The position numbers and the translations under genes were made by a program. 64,000 bases of DNA from Vulgatibacter incomptus (GTDB taxonomy: Bacteria; Myxococcota; Myxococcia; Myxococcales; Vulgatibacteraceae), in the NCBI RefSeq assembly GCF_001263175.1, contig NZ_CP012332.1:304001-368000 (forward strand), given 5' to 3'. Shown here piece after piece: positions 16,188 to 24,690 of this stretch. The notes below the pieces were generated by a model. It was not told the origin of the DNA and did not search any database. It was given only the letters and a program-made list of their open reading frames with translations. Within the stretch, counting starts at the first letter, position 1; each line of letters begins with the position of its first letter.

Positions 16188-17522
16188 ATGTTCCATCCTT
16201 CTCCCGACCTCCGCAGCGCGAAGAGCGCATCCCGAACGGTCCTGGCCGTTCGCCTCGCGTGGAACGCGCCCAGCGAGCCGGGGGCCGCGCGCCCCACGCC
16301 CGCGGAGCTCGCCCGCGACGTGGTGATGGCCTACGGCGGGCGGGTGGTGACGTCGACGCCGGAGAGCCTGCTCGCGGAGCTCGAGTCTCCGACGGACACG
16401 CTCCAGTGCGCGGCGGCGCTCCACGATCGATTCGCCCTCGAGCGGAGCGAGTCCGGCCTCGCGGTCGCCGTTCGGGCTGCGGTCGCCGCCGGCGAGGTCC
16501 TGCGCCAGGGGCGCTTCCTGATCGGCGAGGCCGTGGGCCACGCGAACGAGCTCGTGGAGATGGCGGCTCCGGGTGAAGTTCTGTTCACTCAGAGTGTATG
16601 CCTCGGAATGACCCGCGGCGAGGTGACGTGGGAGCCGCACCCGGGCCCCGCCCCCGAGATCGGCCAGCCCGTGCATCGGCTCCTCGCCCAGCCCGGGGCT
16701 GCGGTGCCGGCGCTGCCCTTCGGAGGCTCGAGCCTGGCTCGTTCCCGCGCCGGGGCCCTCGGCAGGGCCCTCCGGCGCTCCGGGCCGCTGGCGTTGGCCG
16801 GGACGCGCGCCGTCGCCCGGGGTACCGCAGAGGCGGGCCGGCGGCTCTCCTCGCTGCCCCGCGGACAGAAGGTGGCGGCGGCGGTGATCCTGGCCACGGT
16901 CTTGGGAACCGCCTGGCTCGTGGGCACGACGAGGCAGGCCGCATCGATCGAATCGGCGCTGGAGAAGGCCCGGCCCGATGAGGCCCTCCGGCTCGCGGAC
17001 GCTTGGTTCGGGGATTCCTCGGGCCGCCCCGAAGCGCGGGCCTGGCAGGGGAGGGTGCTCGCCGACCTCGATCGCCTCGACGAGGCACGGGAGAGGCTCG
17101 GACAGGCGCTCGAGAGGGAGCCCGGGCTCTCTTCGCGCGAGGGCATCGCCAGGGGGCTCGTCCGCACGCTGGACGAGTCCGGCGCGGATCGCGCGCTCCT
17201 CCTCAAGCATCGATCCTCCGCGCTGGAACGGGCGCTCCTCGAGGCGACGCTCTCCGAGCGCTACTGGATGCGGTGGAACTCGGTGGCGGTGCTGGAGAAG
17301 TACGGCCTGGGCGATCGGGTGGACCGGGTCGGCATCCGCCTCCTCGACCTGCAGCACGCGGGATCCTGCGGGACCCGGATCCGGGCGGCGCAGGAGCTGG
17401 GAAAGCTGGGCGATCGCAGGGCCCTCCCCGCCCTCCGGGACGCGCAGGAGAAGGGATTTCCTGGCGCCTTCTGCAATCTGCAGAGCGCGGCGCGGGACGC
17501 CATCGCCCTCATCGAGCCGTAG
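16188..17522 (+). CDS. membrane protein with degenerate class III cyclase homology domain and helical repeats
   Basis: 444 residues from the ATG at 16188, which has AAGAAGG upstream; an in-frame ATG at 16137 is possible. Residues about 15-160 follow the pattern of adenylate/guanylate cyclase homology domains: LAVRLAW, then CAAALHDRFALE, VRAAVAAGEVL, IGEAVGHANELVEMAAPGEVLFTQ. However, the two metal-binding aspartates are not evident, so it is probably a regulatory pseudo-cyclase. A single TM segment (VAAAVILATVLGTAWLVG) follows near 230-250. The C-terminal half has TPR-like helices (ARAWQGRVLADLDRLDEARERL) and a final HEAT-like pair (RAAQELGKLGDRRALPALRDA). Such proteins are common in myxobacteria; no ligand or partner is known. 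Confidence 0.65.
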   Translation: MFHPSPDLRSAKSASRTVLAVRLAWNAPSEPGAARPTPAELARDVVMAYGGRVVTSTPESLLAELESPTDTLQCAAALHDRFALERSESGLAVAVRAAVAAGEVLRQGRFLIGEAVGHANELVEMAAPGEVLFTQSVCLGMTRGEVTWEPHPGPAPEIGQPVHRLLAQPGAAVPALPFGGSSLARSRAGALGRALRRSGPLALAGTRAVARGTAEAGRRLSSLPRGQKVAAAVILATVLGTAWLVGTTRQAASIESALEKARPDEALRLADAWFGDSSGRPEARAWQGRVLADLDRLDEARERLGQALEREPGLSSREGIARGLVRTLDESGADRALLLKHRSSALERALLEATLSERYWMRWNSVAVLEKYGLGDRVDRVGIRLLDLQHAGSCGTRIRAAQELGKLGDRRALPALRDAQEKGFPGAFCNLQSAARDAIALIEP

Positions 17523-17606
17523 GTGCGAGGCCGCCCCTCGCGGGCGCGATTTCGTACGGGGTGGGGCGTCGCGGCCGCGCCGATGGAGCGGCCGCGATCA
17601 GGGCCC

Positions 17607-19277
17607 TCAGGCCGGGACGATCCAAGGAGCGGCGAAGCGCGGGTCCAGGCGTCCTTCCGCGAGGAGCTGCGGCCCGACCTCGGCCTCGAGGCGGTCGAGG
17701 GCTGCCTCCGCCGCGGCTCGAACGGGCGCCTCGATTGCGCCGGCTGCGCGCTCGAGCGCCGCGATCGCGCCCTGGCGGAACGCCGGACGCAAGCGCGCGT
17801 CGTCGTCGAAGGCGGCGCGGGCCGCCTCGTCGAGCATCGAAGCCGGGAGCGATGCGAACGCGAAATCGAGGCCCGAGGCCTCTCGCGCCGCCGCCGTGAC
17901 GAAGAGCTCGCCGAAGCGAGCGCGCGAGATGCCCGCGTCGCCCCACGCCTCGATCACCGAGGCGGCGGCGCGCGCGGGCTCGAGGCCCGCCGCCTTCAGC
18001 GACAGGCCCAGCGCCTCGATCCGGTCGAGGGCGGCGCCCGCGCGGAGGATCTCGTCATGGGTGGCGAAGGCCCGGACCTCGGCTCGCGCCCCGGGCCCAT
18101 CGAGGCCCCCGTGGTAGCGCGGGCGACGCCGGAGGAGCGTCTCGAGGGCGTCGCCGTCCGGTGCGTCGGGAAGGAACGCCCCGTTCGCCGCGAGCCGCAG
18201 GGGCAGCTCGCGGACCAGCCGCTGGGCCTTCCACGAGAGCTCCAGCGTGCACGTGAAGCCGACCTGGAAGAGGTGCTTCAGCGACGCGCCGGCCAGGAGG
18301 GTGGAGGCACGGACGGGTTCGTCGCCTGCGAGCTGCGACAGGCCGAGCTCGATCGTCGCGCGGACCGCCTGGGCCTGTGCGCGGACGGCGTCGGAGTCGG
18401 AGACGTCGACGCGATCGGCCACGAAGGAGGCGTTCATCACCGCGACGAGCTGGAGCTGCAGCTCGTCGCGGGCCTCGTCGGGGAGGAGGCCCAGCGCGCG
18501 GTCGAGGAGAGTGCCGCTCTCGAGGCTCGCCAGGAAGAAGCCCGGCGGCTCGTCGGGCGGCGCACCCGGAGCCGGCAGCGGGGCCGAGGGATCGACCTTG
18601 GCGTAGAGGCTCGCGGCCTCCTGGGGCGAGGGAAAGCCCAGGTCGGCCAGCCGCGCGTTCCGCCAGCGCCACGCGGTCTCGTTGAGCTCGCTCTCGAGCT
18701 CCCAGCGCACGGCATAGAGCAGCCGTCCCGCGCGGAACGGGTCTTCGGCGTAGAGATCCTGGATCAGCCGGCGAGCAGCGGCGTATTCGGCGCCTTCGGA
18801 CGGGTAGACGAGGACGAAACGCCCCTCCGCCGTGTGCTCGATCGTGCCTTCCAGCTCGTCGGGGGGCTCGCCGTCCTCTTCGAGGTCGAAGACCCGCACG
18901 ATCCCCCGGAGCAGGAGCTCGAGGACCTCGAGGTCCAGGCCTGCGAGGCGGGCGCGGTACTCTTCGTCCTCCGGGCCGCGCGCAAGGCGCAGCCAGAGCA
19001 GGACCTTCTCGGGGTCGATCTCGTCGCCCTTCCAGGCGTCGAGGTCGACGAAGAGACGGAACTGCTCCGGAGTGGCGAGGCGGACGATCGGCGCGGAGTC
19101 CGCGAGGCCGATCTCCTGGATCGCGAAGAAGAGATCCTCGGCGGGGAGGCTGGCGACCAGCGCTTCCGGCTGCCGGCTATCGAGGATCACGTCGAGCTTG
19201 CGCCGCCCTCGCGCTTTGGCGAGGGAGGCACGCTCGGAACGAAGCCACTGCGTGGAGAGCTCGGACATACTCGTCAT
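17607..19277 (-). CDS. DUF6178 family protein
   Basis: 556 residues (or 553 from the second ATG at 19268; neither has a strong ribosome site). The N-terminal 90 residues, including LDVILDSRQPEALVASLPAEDLFFAIQEIG, resemble the N-terminal helical domain of MgtE-type proteins. The rest is leucine/alanine-rich and helical with no membrane segment or catalytic motif. The length and the opening region match the delta-proteobacterial/myxobacterial family I know as DUF6178, whose function is not established. It lies 71 bases after the start of rpmB's downstream flank on the same strand, so it may be read through from rpmB. Name assigned from memory of the family. Confidence 0.65.
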   Translation of the reverse strand: MTSMSELSTQWLRSERASLAKARGRRKLDVILDSRQPEALVASLPAEDLFFAIQEIGLADSAPIVRLATPEQFRLFVDLDAWKGDEIDPEKVLLWLRLARGPEDEEYRARLAGLDLEVLELLLRGIVRVFDLEEDGEPPDELEGTIEHTAEGRFVLVYPSEGAEYAAARRLIQDLYAEDPFRAGRLLYAVRWELESELNETAWRWRNARLADLGFPSPQEAASLYAKVDPSAPLPAPGAPPDEPPGFFLASLESGTLLDRALGLLPDEARDELQLQLVAVMNASFVADRVDVSDSDAVRAQAQAVRATIELGLSQLAGDEPVRASTLLAGASLKHLFQVGFTCTLELSWKAQRLVRELPLRLAANGAFLPDAPDGDALETLLRRRPRYHGGLDGPGARAEVRAFATHDEILRAGAALDRIEALGLSLKAAGLEPARAAASVIEAWGDAGISRARFGELFVTAAAREASGLDFAFASLPASMLDEAARAAFDDDARLRPAFRQGAIAALERAAGAIEAPVRAAAEAALDRLEAEVGPQLLAEGRLDPRFAAPWIVPA

Positions 19278-19348
19278 ACTGCCGTCGGCGGGACCGCGAC
19301 TCGCACGGACCTACCGGACGCCGGGGCTCCCGCGATCAGCGAGCGGCG

Positions 19349-19540
19349 TTAGCCGGCCTTCTCGACCTTGTTGGCCTTGATGCAGCGGGTGCAGACGCGA
19401 ACGCGCATCGGGCGGCCACCGACGTTGGCCTTGATGCGCTGCAGGTTCGGGAGCGTGCGCCGCTTGGTCTTGTTGTTCGCGTGGGAAACGTTGTTCCCAA
19501 CGAGGGGACCCTTGTCGCAGATCTCACAACGGCGAGCCAT
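19349..19540 (-). CDS. rpmB: 50S ribosomal protein bL28
   Basis: 63 residues from the ATG at 19540, with GGAGTCGAAG immediately upstream; the frame extends further 5' but that part is not conserved. The start [20 protein letters not shown] and [13 protein letters not shown] are diagnostic for bL28. Two cysteine pairs (C5/C8 and C50/C53) identify the zinc-binding (C+) form of the protein. Its length is normal. It is transcribed away from the repeat element at 19661-19771. Confidence 0.96.
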   Translation of the reverse strand: MARRCEICDKGPLVGNNVSHANNKTKRRTLPNLQRIKANVGGRPMRVRVCTRCIKANKVEKAG

Positions 19541-19631
19541 CTTCGACTCCATTGGCAGGGCGCCTTCTACGGCGGCCCGCGAACTTCGAATAGAAGCGGC
19601 CAAAAGCGGCCGTTTCCGAAAAAGAGCGCGC

Positions 19632-19659
19632 AAGGTAACAGAAAAATCCGATTGATCAA
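19632..19659 (-). promoter_or_regulatory. candidate sigma-70 promoter for rpmB
   Basis: On the minus strand TTGATC (19659-19654) and TACCTT (19637-19632) are separated by 16 bases in an A/T-rich patch, about 90 bases before the rpmB start. The -35 match is fair and the -10 match weak. No other candidate in the gap looks better. Confidence 0.35.
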
Positions 19660-19660
19660 G

Positions 19661-19771
19661 CGATTCGCGTGATCACCGAGCCGAAGGCGAGCAAACGCAA
19701 AGGAGCGCCCTCGCGCGAAGCGCGAGCTGAAGAAGTCGCTCCCTCGCCGCGGGGGGCGATTTCTTCACACG
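19661..19771 (-). repeat. dispersed hairpin repeat, copy C
   Basis: This is one of three related intergenic elements (others at 38232-38350 minus and 56548-56661 plus). Read on the minus strand it begins CGTGTGAAGAAATCG. The main hairpin spans 19767-19728, with outer arms TGAAGAA/TTCTTCA and inner arms TCGCCCC/GGGAGCGA. A second hairpin CTCGCGC-TTC-GCGCGAG follows at 19726-19710, then GCTCGCCTTCGGCT. It lies between the stop of the FAD oxidoreductase and the promoter of rpmB. Confidence 0.7.
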
Positions 19772-19820
19772 CTCGGCGAGATCGCAATTGCCCCGTGGAT
19801 TCCGGGGCATGGGCGGCCGC

Positions 19821-21227
19821 CTACGAAGGCCGGATCTTCCGGATCTGCTCCTCCGCGAGCCGCGCGAGCCGCGTGCCGACGAGCAGCTCGCCCTCGAGAC
19901 CAAGGCCCGGGAGCACGCTCCGGTTCGCCACGAGCAAGCGATCGATCGAGCTCCGGAGCGGCAGGCCCGAGAGGGCGGTCGTCCCGTCGGAGGTGAGCTC
20001 CACCCTTGCTTCGGACCGCGGCGGCCGGGCCCGGAAGCGGACGTGGCGCTCGTGGAACGGGAGGACCTCCTCGAGGATCGCGTCCAGGCGGGCGCCCGAG
20101 GCCTCCTCCGCTTGGTCTGCAGGGGCGAGGGAGGCAGCCGTCACGGTCCGCAGGCCCTCGTCGATGGCGCCGTTCGCTTTCCGCGCCACGTCGAGCTCGA
20201 CCAGCGCCGGGCGGCCGAAGCCGGAGACGAGCACCAGCTCGCCGAGGCCGGGCGGGATCGCGTCCTTCGCTACGACGAGGTTCGAGACGACGAGCCGCTG
20301 CGGGGCGGAGACGAGCCCGGCCTGGCGGACGAGCTTTCGCTGCGCTCTCGACGAGGCGAGGAGCGAGGAGATGCGATCGAGGTCGGTCGCCGCGAAGCAG
20401 ATCCGGCCCCGATGGGGCTCGGAGAAGCCCGCGAGCCGCACGCCCGACACGCCGCCGCGCTCGACCACGAGCTCCTCGGCGATGGCCGGGGCACCTGGCT
20501 CGCCGGCGAAGTCGCCGCGATGGCTCGCGATGAACGCACGGAGCAGCGAGGCGAGGCCGTGGCCCGGGAGCCGGCAGGCCTCGGAGAGGAGCGGCATCGT
20601 CGCGCGGAGGAAGCCCGTCGGGGACGCGTCGCCGGCGAGGTTCGACGCGAAGCCATGGAGGCCGAGGAGCGCCTCGCCCACGGGATGCGAGCGATCGATG
20701 GGCAGCTCGGTGAGCTCCTTCTCGCAGCGCGCCGCGAGGCGGGCGTGGGACCGGCGCTCCAGCCAGCCGTCGGGCGGGAGCCTCCCGGCGAGGAGGCGAT
20801 CGAGCGTCGCCATTCCATCCGCCGCCAGGTCGAGGGATCGCGCCTGCGCCTCGCCGTCCGGGCCGAACGCCCGCACGAGGCTGGCGACGCGGGCGTCCCG
20901 GGAAGGCCGAAGCTCCAGCCTCGCTCGCGGCAGGAAGAGCTGCAGGCCTTCCGCGAGGGGCCGCGCAGAGCGGGACCAGGCGGGGATCGCACCCAGCTCG
21001 TCGAGGAGCGCGTGGAGCGCGGGGGCGGCCTTGGGCGTCGGAAGGATCGTCGGCCGCTGGGGCAGCCGGAATCCGCCCGCCTCGTGGTGATCGTAGGGGC
21101 CGCCATCGTCCACCACGAGCACCCGCAGGTTCCGCTTCGCGAGCAACGCGCCGGCGACGAGTCCCGGCAGCTCGGAGCCGAGGACGATGGCGTCATAGAG
21201 CTGGGTCGGACGCCTGGAGCCGCTCAC
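19821..21227 (-). CDS. FAD-dependent oxidoreductase, phytoene-desaturase/NAD(P)-binding Rossmann type
   Basis: 468 residues from the GTG at 21227, which overlaps the purN stop as GTGA. The start is set by this overlap and by the dinucleotide-binding beta-alpha-beta just after it (YDAIVLGSELPGLVAGALLAKRN, a G-x-x-x-G-x-x-x-A variant, ending VLVVDDGG). The C-terminus has a second FAD-contacting region typical of amine-oxidase/desaturase-like proteins (RLLVANRSVLPGLGLEGELLVGTRLA). There is no membrane anchor or obvious catalytic signature. Coupling to purN is probably organisational, since no purine step needs such an enzyme. It may act on lipids or carotenoid-like substrates; the substrate is unknown. 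Confidence 0.65.
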   Translation of the reverse strand: MSGSRRPTQLYDAIVLGSELPGLVAGALLAKRNLRVLVVDDGGPYDHHEAGGFRLPQRPTILPTPKAAPALHALLDELGAIPAWSRSARPLAEGLQLFLPRARLELRPSRDARVASLVRAFGPDGEAQARSLDLAADGMATLDRLLAGRLPPDGWLERRSHARLAARCEKELTELPIDRSHPVGEALLGLHGFASNLAGDASPTGFLRATMPLLSEACRLPGHGLASLLRAFIASHRGDFAGEPGAPAIAEELVVERGGVSGVRLAGFSEPHRGRICFAATDLDRISSLLASSRAQRKLVRQAGLVSAPQRLVVSNLVVAKDAIPPGLGELVLVSGFGRPALVELDVARKANGAIDEGLRTVTAASLAPADQAEEASGARLDAILEEVLPFHERHVRFRARPPRSEARVELTSDGTTALSGLPLRSSIDRLLVANRSVLPGLGLEGELLVGTRLARLAEEQIRKIRPS

Positions 21228-21883
21228 GGTCGATCCGGATGCGGGCAGGCGAGGACGCCGGTGGGCCACGAATCGGGCGGCAGATCGATGGCGACCCTGC
21301 GGCCCTCGACGCTCACGAGGCCCTTGGCGAAGAGGCCGACGACCTCGGGGAGGAGGCGATGCTCCTGCTCGCGGATCCGCGCGTGGAGGCTCTGCTCCGT
21401 GTCGCCGGGGACGACCGGCACCGCGGCCTGGGCGATGATCGGCCCCGTATCCGTGCCGGCGTCGACCAGGTGCACGGTGCATCCCGCGACGCGGACGCCC
21501 GCGTCCAGCGCCTGGCGGGCAGCGGCCATGCCCGGAAAGGCGGGGAGGAGGGACGGGTGGACGTTGACGATTCGATCCTGCCAGTGGCGGATGAAGTCCT
21601 CGCCCAGGATGCGCATGAAGCCGGCGAGGACTACGAGGCCTACACCGCGCGCCTCGAGCTCGGCCGTGATCGCGGCGTCGAAGCTCCGGCGATCCGGGTA
21701 GCGGCCGTGCTCGACCAGGGCCGTGGGAACGCCGGCGCGCCGGGCCTTCTCGAGGGCGCCGGCGCCCGGGACGTTGCAGACCACCAGCGAGACCCGGGCC
21801 GGGATGCGGCCCTTCTCGCAGGCGTCCAGGAGGGCGGAGAGGTTGGTCCCCTCTCCGGAGGCGAGGACTCCGACTTCGAGCAT
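21224..21883 (-). CDS. purN: phosphoribosylglycinamide formyltransferase
   Basis: 219 residues, slightly longer than the usual 190-215. The N-terminus VGVLASGEGTNLSALLDAC is the phosphate-binding loop for GAR. The catalytic motif block is clear: LAGFMRILGEDF, then IVNVHPSLLPAFPG (the catalytic Asn-His pair) and DAGTDTGPIIAQAAVPV with the essential Asp. It transfers a formyl group from 10-formyl-THF to GAR in de novo purine synthesis. It lies 48 bases after purM on the same strand, a standard purM-purN operon, and its stop overlaps the start of the FAD oxidoreductase. Confidence 0.96.
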   Translation of the reverse strand: MLEVGVLASGEGTNLSALLDACEKGRIPARVSLVVCNVPGAGALEKARRAGVPTALVEHGRYPDRRSFDAAITAELEARGVGLVVLAGFMRILGEDFIRHWQDRIVNVHPSLLPAFPGMAAARQALDAGVRVAGCTVHLVDAGTDTGPIIAQAAVPVVPGDTEQSLHARIREQEHRLLPEVVGLFAKGLVSVEGRRVAIDLPPDSWPTGVLACPHPDRP

Positions 21884-21931
21884 ACGGCGGCGGACCCTAC
21901 CACAAGCCCGCGACTCGAGGTGCGGCGCCTC

Positions 21932-22969
21932 TTACTTGATCTCGCAGGTGGCCTCGCCGGAGCCGGCCTGGATCTCGCCGATGGTCACGGCGTCGATCCC
22001 GCGCCCGCGCAGGAGCTGGAGGGCAGGGCCCTCGTCCGAGCGCGGCACGATGATCGTGAAGCCGATCCCGAGGTTGAAGGTCTGGAGCATGTCGTCCGCC
22101 GGGACGTCGCCGCCCTCGCGGATCATCTCGAAGATCGCGGGGATCTTCCAAGCCTTGGAGTCGAGCATCGCCTTGGTGCCGTCCGGCAGCGTGCGCGGCA
22201 CGTTCCCCACGAGACCGCCGCCCGTGATGTGGCTCATCGAGCGCACGTCGACGCCCGATCGCCGCAGCGCGAGGAGGTCGCGCACGTAGATCGTGGTCGG
22301 CTCGAGGAGCGCCTCGCCCAGCGTCCGCCCGCCCAGAGCCTCGGGGCGCTCGTCGAGCTTCATGCCCTTCGCCTCGAGGAGCACCTTCCGCGCGAGGGAG
22401 TAGCCATTCGAGTGGAGCCCGGAGGAGGGGAGGCCGATCACGACGTCGCCCACCTGCACGCGCTTGCCGTCGATCACCTCGGACTTCTCCACCACGCCCA
22501 CGCAGAAGCCGGCGAGGTCGTACTCCCCCGGCGCGTAGAAGCCGGGGAGCTCCGCCGTCTCGCCGCCCACGAGCGCGCAGCCCGCCTTCGCGCAGCCGTC
22601 GGCGATGCCCGCCACCACGTCCGCCGCCTGGTCCGACGAGAGCTTGCCCGTGCCGAAGTAGTCGAGGAAGAAGAGCGGCTCCGCGCCCGTGCAGGCCACG
22701 TCGTTCACGCACATCGCCACGAGGTCCTGCCCGATCGTGTCGTGGCGCCCGGCGAGGAAGGCCACCTTCAGCTTGGTGCCCACGCCATCCGTGCCCGACA
22801 CGAGGATCGGCTCCCGGTAGCCCTTCGGGAGCGAGACCAGGCTGGCGAACCCGCCGATGCCCGCCATCACCTCCGGGCGCATCGTCTTCTTTGCGTGGGG
22901 CTTGATCCGCTCGACGAGCCGATCGCCCTCTTCGATGTCCACGCCGCTGTCGCGATAGGTGATCGCCAT
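21932..22969 (-). CDS. purM: phosphoribosylformylglycinamidine cyclo-ligase (AIR synthetase)
   Basis: 345 residues, normal for the family; the ATG at 22969 has GGAAGGCGG upstream. Diagnostic segments are ILVSGTDGVGTKLKVA, DLVAMCVNDVACTGAEPLFF, VGGETAELPGFY, GLPSSGLHSNGYSL and HITGGGLVGNVPR. It closes the imidazole ring of AIR with ATP, the step after PurL. It heads the purM-purN-oxidoreductase operon and is divergent from the YggS gene; the 115-base gap between them should hold both promoters. Confidence 0.97.
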   Translation of the reverse strand: MAITYRDSGVDIEEGDRLVERIKPHAKKTMRPEVMAGIGGFASLVSLPKGYREPILVSGTDGVGTKLKVAFLAGRHDTIGQDLVAMCVNDVACTGAEPLFFLDYFGTGKLSSDQAADVVAGIADGCAKAGCALVGGETAELPGFYAPGEYDLAGFCVGVVEKSEVIDGKRVQVGDVVIGLPSSGLHSNGYSLARKVLLEAKGMKLDERPEALGGRTLGEALLEPTTIYVRDLLALRRSGVDVRSMSHITGGGLVGNVPRTLPDGTKAMLDSKAWKIPAIFEMIREGGDVPADDMLQTFNLGIGFTIIVPRSDEGPALQLLRGRGIDAVTIGEIQAGSGEATCEIK

Positions 22970-23084
22970 CGTCCGCCTTCCGGTCTAAAGGTCGGCGCGT
23001 GGTTAGCAGAGGCCCCGCGGCCTTGCAAGGCGGGCCCTTGCTCCCGTTCGACGCTTGGCGTAAGGCGTGCCCGCTGGAGACTGC

Positions 23085-23816
23085 ATGGTGACCTCCCCGG
23101 AAGACAGCGCGATCATCCTCGACCACCTCGCCTCCGTCCGCCGCCGCATCGCCGAGGCATGCGCGCGGGTCGGCAGGGATCCCGCCGAGATCCGCCTCCT
23201 CCTCGCCACCAAGACCGTGACCCCCGAGCGGATCCGGGTGGCCGTCGAGGCCGGCGCCACCCTCCTCGGCGAGAACCGCGTGCAGGAGGCCCTCGGCAAG
23301 TACGAGGCCATCCCCGAGGCCGAGTGGCACTTCATCGGCCACCTGCAGACCAACAAGGTCCGCCAGGTCCTCCAGTTCGCCAAGGTGATCCAGTCCGTCG
23401 ACCGGCCCTCCCTCGTCGAAGCGCTGGACGCGAGGCTGCAGTCCGAGGGGCGGGCCATCGACGTCCTCCTCCAGGTCAACACCTCCTACGAGGAGAGCAA
23501 GTACGGCGTCGCCCCCGAGCAGGCGCTCGACCTGGCTCGACTCGTGAAGTCGCACGACACGCTCCGTGTCCGAGGCCTGATGACCATCGGGCCGCTCTCC
23601 GACGACCTCGAGCGCGTCCGCCGCGCCTACCGCCTCCTCCGCGAGATCCACGGCCAGGTCGAGGGCGAGCTCGGCCCGCTGCCGATCCTCTCGATGGGCA
23701 TGTCCGGCGACTTCGAGCTCGCCATCGAGGAGGGCGCCACCCTCGTGCGCGTCGGCACCACCGTCTTCGGCGCCCGCGCCCACCCCGACTCGCACTACTG
23801 GCCCGACGGGAAGTAG
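23085..23816 (+). CDS. PLP homeostasis protein, YggS/ProSC family
   Basis: 243 residues from the ATG at 23085, preferred over the in-frame GTG at 23067 because GGAG sits 7 bases upstream. The PLP lysine is in LLLATKTVTPERI and is followed by the family motifs LLGENRVQEALGKY, WHFIGHLQTNKVRQVL, VNTSYEESKYG and, near the end, LSMGMSGDFELAIEEGAT then VRVGTTVFG. These proteins bind PLP without a known catalytic reaction and buffer vitamin B6 and amino-acid pools. There are no obvious operon partners downstream, as the next gene is a transposase. Confidence 0.94.
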   Translation: MVTSPEDSAIILDHLASVRRRIAEACARVGRDPAEIRLLLATKTVTPERIRVAVEAGATLLGENRVQEALGKYEAIPEAEWHFIGHLQTNKVRQVLQFAKVIQSVDRPSLVEALDARLQSEGRAIDVLLQVNTSYEESKYGVAPEQALDLARLVKSHDTLRVRGLMTIGPLSDDLERVRRAYRLLREIHGQVEGELGPLPILSMGMSGDFELAIEEGATLVRVGTTVFGARAHPDSHYWPDGK

Positions 23817-23981
23817 CCCGCGAGCCCCGAGCCATCGGAGCACCGCGGCTTCGAGTGGCCCGCTCGCCGCGGATTGTCGACCCGGCCCACCGTTTCGTGC
23901 CTGGTCTGGACCCGGATCGAACCCCCCGCCCGAACCTCGATGTCAGGGGTCCGCGATAGGATCTGTGCCGATTCAAGTCGG

Positions 23982-23991
23982 GGGACAGTCC
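23982..23991 (+). promoter_or_regulatory. small inverted repeat overlapping the ribosome site of the RAYT gene
   Basis: The sequence GGGGGACAGTCC ends at the base before the ATG and contains the inverted repeat GGAC-A-GTCC (23983-23991). A hairpin here would mask the ribosome site. The GGGGACAGTCC motif commonly precedes solitary transposases of this type in delta-proteobacteria (recalled, not checked). Confidence 0.35.
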
Positions 23992-24633
23992 ATGCGGAAG
24001 CGAGTGTTCGGACGCCAGTTGGAGATGCGGTTGCCGACGTGGGGAGGCCGCCGAGTGGGAGCAGGACGGAGGCCTGTCGGCTCCCGCCCAGGCGTATCAC
24101 ACTCGGTCCGCGGAGCGCTGTCGTGCAGGCACCCGGTCCACGTCACGATGCGCGTCCGTGACGAGGTCTGGAGCCTTCGCAGCCGGCGATGCTTCCGGGT
24201 TATCGAGGCCGCGCTCTTCGTCGGGTCGGATCGCCTCGGAATCCGACTCACGCACTACTCTGTGCAGGGAAACCATCTTCACCTCATCGTCGAGGCCCGC
24301 GATGCCCAGGCGTTGTCGCGGGGAGCGCAGGGCCTCAGCGTGCGGATCGCGCGTGGCCTCAACCGGCTGATGGTGCGAAAGGGGAAGGTCTTCGCCGACC
24401 GCTTCCACTCGCACGTGCTTCGCACGCCGCGCGAAGTACGCAACGCAATCGCATACGTCCTCGGCAACGCGCGGATCCACGCTGCGCGCCAGGGCCGTAC
24501 GGCGTTTCCATGCCCGGACCCTTACGCGGCGGGCCCCGCAGAACAGGTTTCGGCGTCTCCGCCGCGCTCGGTTGTGTCGCCGCGGACGTGGCTGCTGCGG
24601 GTCGGATGGCGTCTCGCCCAGGCGAAGACCTGA
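23992..24633 (+). mobile_element. REP-associated tyrosine transposase (RAYT, Y1_Tnp)
   Basis: 213 residues from the ATG at 23992. The HUH motif is present as NHLHLIVE (His95 and His97), preceded by THYSVQG. The nucleophile tyrosine is probably Y155 in NAIAYVLGNARIH, and FADRFHSHVL is also typical of RAYTs. The N-terminus (MRLPTWGGRRVGAGRRPVG) is the GGxRxGAGRKP motif that precedes the catalytic core in this group. No terminal repeats or IS200-type second gene are seen, so it is a domesticated solitary RAYT rather than an IS. Such enzymes act on REP-type palindromes; the dispersed hairpin repeats in this window are candidate substrates, which is inference. Confidence 0.88.
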
Positions 24634-24690
24634 GTCAGGCAGGAAAAAGGCGAAGCGGTCTCGTGAACCTGATCGCGGCCCAGCCGGCGT

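Noticed and set aside
23880-23960. tRNA-like T-arm (GGATCGAACC) upstream of the RAYT gene
   Set aside because: The flanks do not pair into a T stem and no acceptor, D or anticodon arm can be drawn on either strand.
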